Assembly: GCF_018446385.1 (NCBI RefSeq)
Contig: NC_056001.1
Location: 109,346,436-109,410,435 of the forward strand
DNA: 64,000 nucleotides
Reading direction: 5' to 3'
DNA from: Zingiber officinale
Taxonomy: Eukaryota; Streptophyta; Magnoliopsida; Zingiberales; Zingiberaceae
Shown here: in pieces, positions 58,701 through 64,000 of the stretch
Position numbering within the stretch: the first letter of the stretch is position 1
Layout: every line of letters begins with the position of its first letter
Program-made: the position numbers and the translations under genes
The notes under the pieces: model-generated
The model's input: only the letters and a program-made list of their open reading frames with translations
What the model was told of the DNA's origin: nothing
Databases searched by the model: none

Positions 58701-60181
58701 TCTGGTAGATAACACCACTAGACATGTTTCAACTAATGAATTAAATACACCTAAATTGTTCTTAGTTCTAAGAAGACAATCTACCTTAATGTCCAAGTCC
58801 TATTTCCAATCATTACAATTGGAACTACTAAGTCTTTTCTATAGTATGACTACTAGGATTGACAAACATCCTAAGAATCACAAAATATTTGGTCAAGATC
58901 AACTCCTTAAAATCTCCATGAATTTTGTATATACAAAATCAAGAGGAGATTTTATTCATTAATTTTATTATCTCGTCAACTTTACTTTATGACTAATAAA
59001 ATTAATAGTTGATCTGTCTTTGATCAAATATTTGGTCAAAACTTTGAATTTAAAATAACATTGATTCCTCAAACAATATTATTTAAATTCACCAACACCT
59101 CAAACACCGTGAATTTTGCATGCCACGTTAGTGTGGACGTATACAAAATTTAAACATTTGTAAGAGGAGGGTTTTACCACTTAATTATCTTGTCAATAAA
59201 TCTTTATGACAAATAAAATTACCTCAAACACCGTAAATTTTGTATGCCACGTTAGTGTGGACGTATACAAAATCAAACATTTGTAAGAGGGGTTTTAATT
59301 TTATTATCTTGTCAACCTTTTCATTTGACAAATTAATAGTTGGTTTTCTTGGTCACACAATGACTCCGACGGGGAGGATACTATTAGACATGCCTAAGTG
59401 TATACCATTACTTGACACTAAGTCCATTAATAAGATTATGCCCCTTCCGCTGGGGAAGATCACACGCCTTAATTAACTTCCTATAGTCATCCAAAATGGA
59501 AGTCTGCTCCAGTGATCCACAAACAAGCTCATCCGCTATGGAGGAAGGCACTCGAGCCAACGCAAGCTTGTTTGCATCACTTACAAACCAAGAATGGAGA
59601 CCATGGGATTTATTTAAAATCCCTCTCCCACTTAGTTATTTATAAACGAGGAATTTTAACTATACTAGTCTATGTATACTAACATGCACAGACAGGACAA
59701 TATAAAGCAATAAATAGAAAATCTAATTTTCAACTATTATGGCTTTTATCTATTGTTGTCCTCCGTGTGTCACCAACCCTAGCCGCCATCTTTGGCCACC
59801 GCCACCGGGTCTAGTTGTCGATCCATCTTGCTCCTTGTTCCGCCGCTGGTCCTCAAAAGTTCCACGCTTGCAAGATTCAATTCGGACATATATAGAATTT
59901 TACATTTTTCGATCCTATATTCCTAAAAGATGTACATGTATCTAGATCAAAAATAAAACCTAATAAAACTAGCTCCTGCAGTATTTTATAATACAATCAC
60001 ACACACAATAAAATGCCCTTGACATGTCCAAGGGTCCAATCACACACATAATAACTATAAGCCATAATAGTTGGATCCTGCATCCACAAAGAGTTAGCAC
60101 ATCCTACTATTATCCCGCCTAAATTATGTATGGCATGTGCATAATTAAACTAATACCAAATACACAGAGGCAAATCCCTAG
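55789..60181 (-). pseudogene. Copia gag-pol remnants
   Basis: On the minus strand near the 3' LTR a block reads FDEHVEGLEIRCMADM, like the Copia polyprotein C-terminus. Near 57000 are QVDV and FKARL, matching the QMDVKTAFLNG and YKARLVAKG motifs of the reverse transcriptase; 57122-57493 has a stretch ending EYMYSNKMEACR, like the linker before the RT domain. Many frameshifts and stops occur. A 125-bp local tandem duplication lies at 59097-59280. I cannot delimit protease, integrase or gag. Confidence 0.7.
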
Positions 60182-60193
60182 CTCGATACCAAT
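60182..60193 (-). other. Primer-binding site of the decayed Copia element
   Basis: In element sense TTGGTATCGAGC, close to the initiator-Met site TGGTATCAGAGC with a base missing, directly after the 5' LTR. Confidence 0.75.
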
Positions 60194-62336
60194 TGTTGGT
60201 TGCTACTCGAAAACCTAGAGGTTCCACTGTACAAAATTTTGTACAAAGGTCTAAACCTTTTCCTAGCTACCATGTGTTCTTTTAAATTAAATTTTGGATC
60301 GCTGCGGAACTTAACACTTTGATCCAAAACTTAATATATATGTTCTTTAGGTTTAGACTTGATCTCCTGCGTAACACGCTCGACCAAATCACCTTAAGTT
60401 ATTAATTCCATTAAACATTAATTTCCATAATTGGTTCCCAGTACTGCGAGGCACATGGCCTTCTTGGATACGGGAGCAACCACCATCGACTAGACAAAAC
60501 CTTTTATGGAAAACTAATATTTAATTTCCTAAAATAACTTTAGGTTAACCGAAAAGAACAATCAAATCACAAGGAAAAGAAAACAAAAGAACACTATATC
60601 GAAAACAAATTCAAACACTAGAATCGTAAGCCTCTTGTATTTGGTATTATTTCCATAAATAACTAGTATGATGCGGAAAGAAAATTACTAGTTATACCTT
60701 TAGAAAGACCTCTGATCTTCACCAGATTCCTCTTCTAACCTCGGACGCAGTGTGGCAACGATCTTCCCGAGATGAGAACCACCAAGCACCTTCTTCTTCC
60801 TTGCAAGTTTCGCCATCAAAACATCTTCTAGGATGAAGAGGTTCGCCACCACCACCATGATCCAAGGGATGCTAGAAACGAGGCTTTCTTTCTCTCCTTC
60901 CTTGATCCGCCACTAACAAAAGCTCCACCAAGAGATAAGTTTCGCAACAAGAGGAGAGGAGAGAAATAGTCCACACCAAAGAAGAAAAGAGAGGAAGAAA
61001 AGAATAGAGTTGTTCACTATGAAGCCTCCTCTACCCTCTCTTTTGTAAATAAGGAAAAATTAATAAAACTTCCTTAATTCTTTTGCCATGAAAGAAAAAT
61101 TAATTAATTAAAAATTTCCTTTTCCAACTTATTTGGCCGGCCACCACAATCCATAAATCAAGGAAAGTTTTAATTAAACAAAAATTAAAACTTCCTAATT
61201 TATTTCTAGAAATTTATAAAATTTCTCCAATTATCCTTCATGATTTGAAAAAGGAATTTTATAAAATTAAATATTTTCTTAAACATAAAAAAAAAGTTAT
61301 CTCTAAAATTAAAATCTTCATTTCTAATAAGGAAAGATATCAAATCTTTTCTTCTTTTGTAGAAACTTATAAAGAGAATATTTAATTTAAACTCTTTAAA
61401 TCATGAACATGATTAAAATTGAAAGTTTTTAATTTGAATCCTCCTTAATCAACAAATGAAAGATTTCAATTTAAACTCTTTTAAACATGTAGATGATGAA
61501 AACATGAAAGCTACTGTTCGAAACCATCCTTTAAACACAACATGAAAGAGATCTCTTCTTTTTGCAGAAAGAGTAAAGGAAATTTTAATTTTAAACTTTT
61601 AAACATGATATCCACATAAGAAACAATTTAATAAAACCTTTTAATATTCAGTGGTCGGCCACCCAAGCTTGGGACCCAAGTCCGCCGCCACCACACGGCT
61701 CATCCATTTACGCTGTCTCCGTTAGCTGGTCGTTCCCATCGACGGGTAAGAACACGGTATAAACTTATATTAGAGGTTGAGGATAGATCGAGAGGATTGG
61801 TCTCCCGACGAATATATCTCGGTTCGCCTGAACACAACCCCATCATCATCAACACCATTCACCAGAACCATTATTGTCACACATCATCCCAACATTTGGC
61901 CCTTCACAAGTGAAGCCTCCGCAGCCATTAACAATGTCCACCACTGCAGACGACACTCACCGTCAGCCTGAGAAACACCGTTCATCGTCGCCCGGTCAAA
62001 CCACGCGCACCATCATCCCATGAGCCCTTCGGACAGTCTCAACCCACGCCTTCAGATCACTTCTATAATCAACACACCACACTAAGCGATTGCCCATTAT
62101 CAGCTTGATTCATCGAACTAAATTCACCCATCGATAAATAGACATATGTACCTGTTATTACAGATTAAGAGCACACTTCCATAATAATCGAGGTCTTGTT
62201 TCATAAATCAAGATAAAGAAACGTTTAAGTAAATACACTCTAAGTGTACCAGTGTAATTATATAGTTAGATAAACTAATACACTACCACCTTCAATGGTT
62301 TGTTCCTTTCCATTACGGTCGTGAGCTACTTAATTT
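60194..62336 (-). repeat. 5' LTR of the decayed Copia element, indel-rich
   Basis: It aligns with 53171 to about 55610 but is roughly 300 bp shorter over that range, through dozens of one-base and short deletions, many in homopolymers, and a poorly matching part at 61640-62060. It stops without reaching the LTR terminus and is met by an opposite-orientation LTR. Confidence 0.75.
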
Positions 62337-62344
62337 ATATCATA

Positions 62345-64000
62345 GAGTGTATACTAAAAGTCTAGCTTTTCGCATAAACATTTATCTAGAAATAAGAATC
62401 ACATCGTCAAATAACTACATTTATGATAAAAGTAGTTGTTCAATTAATTTATATCAGATAATACGTGTGGTGTCACACGTAAGATCATGTTATCGACTTT
62501 ATAAATTATAAATGAGCTCACACCAAATGGAAAGGAACAAACCATTAGAAGGTCGTAGTGTAATTAGGTATCAGCTTATCTTGACTAGATAATTACACTA
62601 GTACACTTAGAGTGTATTGAGTAGACCATTTGAGGTCGCTTTTATACCGATTTTATAAAGAAACAAAGACCCTTATTATGGAAGTGTGTACTCTTAATCC
62701 TAATATAATAACAAGCACATATATTTGATATTGATTTCTTTAATTTATCAACGGGTGAGATTTAGTTCATGAATCAATAAGCTCGATAAGTTGGGAAATG
62801 ATATCACTTATAGTGTGTGTTGTTGATTATAGAAGGAAACGTGTCCTAGTAATCTAGGTTGAGAATGTCCCCAAGAGGAGCTCATAGGATTGTCATGTTA
62901 AACCCCGCAGTGGACTTAGTCCGATATGACGTAAGGTTGAGTGGTACTACTTGAGCTAGATATTAATTAAGTGAGTTGTCAAGAACTTACTTAATTAGTG
63001 GACATTTGTTATCTTAAACACAGTGGAGACTAACACACTATAATAAGAAGGAGCCCAAAATGTAATTTGGGATGGTGCGTAGTTCAATAATAGTTCTCTA
63101 GTGGAATGAATTATTATTGATAAATTAAGTTGTGTGTTCTGGGCAACACCGGATGCTTAATTTTATCGAGACCAAACCAATTCCTCCTCCCTGGTCCCTA
63201 TCGTAGCCTCTAGTATATAGAGATTTATACCCACCGATACCCACCTTCTTACCCATCTAACGGCCGCCAAGCCAGCTTGGAACCCAAGCTAGGCGGCCAA
63301 GACCAAGTGGATGAGTTAGTTGGTGGTCGCCAAAGCTTGGGTCCCAAGCTTAGGTGGCCACTAGAATATTAAAAGGATTTTATTAAAATTATTTCTTATG
63401 TGGATATAATGATTTTAAAGAGAGTTTAAAATTAAAATTTCTTATAACTTTCTACAAAAGATTAAGAGAAGAGATTAATCTCTTTCCTTATTTGTAGTTT
63501 AAAAGGATGGTTTTAATTTTGGTGAAAACTTTCCTTATTTGTAAATCATCTACATGTTTAAAGAGAGTTTAAAATTTGAAATCTTTCCTTATTTGTTGAT
63601 TAAAGGAGGATTTTAAATTTTAAGAAAACTTTCCTTTTTAATCATGTTCATAATTTAAAAGAAAGTTTAAAAATTAAATATTCTCTTTTATAAGTTTCTA
63701 CAAGAGATTAAGAAAAGATTTGATATCTTTCCTTATTTGTAGATTAAAAGAGATTTTAATTTTTAGAGATAACTTTCTTTTTATCCACATGTTTAAAAGA
63801 AAGATTTTAATTTATTAAATTTCCTTTTTATAAACCAATCATGAAGGGATAAAAATTATTGAGAAATTTTTAGAAGCAAATAAGGAAGTTTTAATTGGTG
63901 TTTAAAATTTTATTTGCTTGGAAATTCTATGGTGTGGCCGGCCAAATAAATTGGAGAAGAAAAATTATTTTTAATTAAATAATTTTTTCCTTTTCATGGC
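62345..64000 (+). repeat. Inverted LTR of the same Copia family, cut by window end
   Basis: GTGTATACTAAAAG at 62347 is the reverse complement of the 55774-55788 region. From there the sequence follows the LTR in the opposite orientation to 60194-62336, including the palindromic CCAAGCTTGGG motifs near 63330 and ACAAATAAGG-type repeats. It has far fewer small deletions than its mirror. The rest lies outside the window. Confidence 0.85.

Larger units (their letters stand above)
53171..62336 (-). mobile_element. Decayed Copia element with 2.6 kb LTRs, minus orientation
   Basis: 3' LTR 53171-55788, interior 55789-60193 and 5' LTR 60194-62336. The polypurine tract TAAGTGGGAGAT (minus strand, just right of 55788) and the primer site (60182-60193) fix the orientation. 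The interior contains only shattered gag-pol; order is Copia-like, because reverse transcriptase relics lie between the integrase-side sequence and the 3' LTR. No target duplication is visible. Confidence 0.8.

Noticed and set aside
59739-59945. 68-codon frame near the decayed Copia 5' region
   Set aside because: It is on the strand opposite to the element's gag-pol and shows no recognisable domain.

Overview
The window reads as nuclear DNA of a flowering plant with a large, repeat-rich genome. Evidence is mTERF genes with mitochondrial-type presequences, GT-AG introns, telo-box promoters, plant-type LTR retrotransposons, a Mutator-like element, a MITE and a LINE-type fragment. A monocot, possibly of the ginger family, is my impression from the LTR repeat vocabulary only and is weakly held. 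There are no bacterial genes, rRNA genes, CRISPR arrays or recognisable tRNA genes.

The gene content is essentially one locus: a tandem array of mTERF-family genes, all on the minus strand. Three copies are intact (1908-3032, 17419-18567, 32817-33938), three are pseudogenes (35735-36672, 41545-42511, 43091-44158) and two are 3'-end remnants (965-1262, 21455-21735). The spacers are also duplicated: 1-1707 matches 20530-22161, and 18660-20900 matches 34020-35735. A fragment of a COP10-like E2 variant (16012-16191) is the only other host gene trace I recognise.

Transposons fill the rest. From left to right: a truncated Mutator-like element immediately upstream of mTERF copy 1; a gag-only Copia-type element (4742-8858); a giant LTR of at least 4.1 kb built largely from four kinds of tandem repeat (8859-12977); two nested solo LTRs (13169-15417, with 13313-14317 inside); a complete 10.4 kb Tat-lineage Gypsy element on the minus strand (22167-32612) with an antisense, intron-containing extra gene and a 65-bp minisatellite; a LINE-type scrap, an LTR fragment and a tandem pair of foldback elements (38092-41222); a MITE (44237-44389); a decayed Gypsy element of the giant-LTR family (44975-47987); a second gag-only Copia-type element with an intact 491-aa Gag (48670-53170); and a decayed minus-strand Copia element with 2.6 kb LTRs (53171-62336) that ends in a tail-to-tail inverted LTR (62345-64000).

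The most informative features are: paralogous empty sites inside the window that prove the boundaries of two insertions; LTRs of several families that carry different palindromic words upstream of the TATA box; the giant minisatellite LTR; the mTERF array as a candidate fast-evolving organelle-targeted gene cluster; and an indel-rich inverted LTR pair at the right end that may be a long-read assembly artefact.
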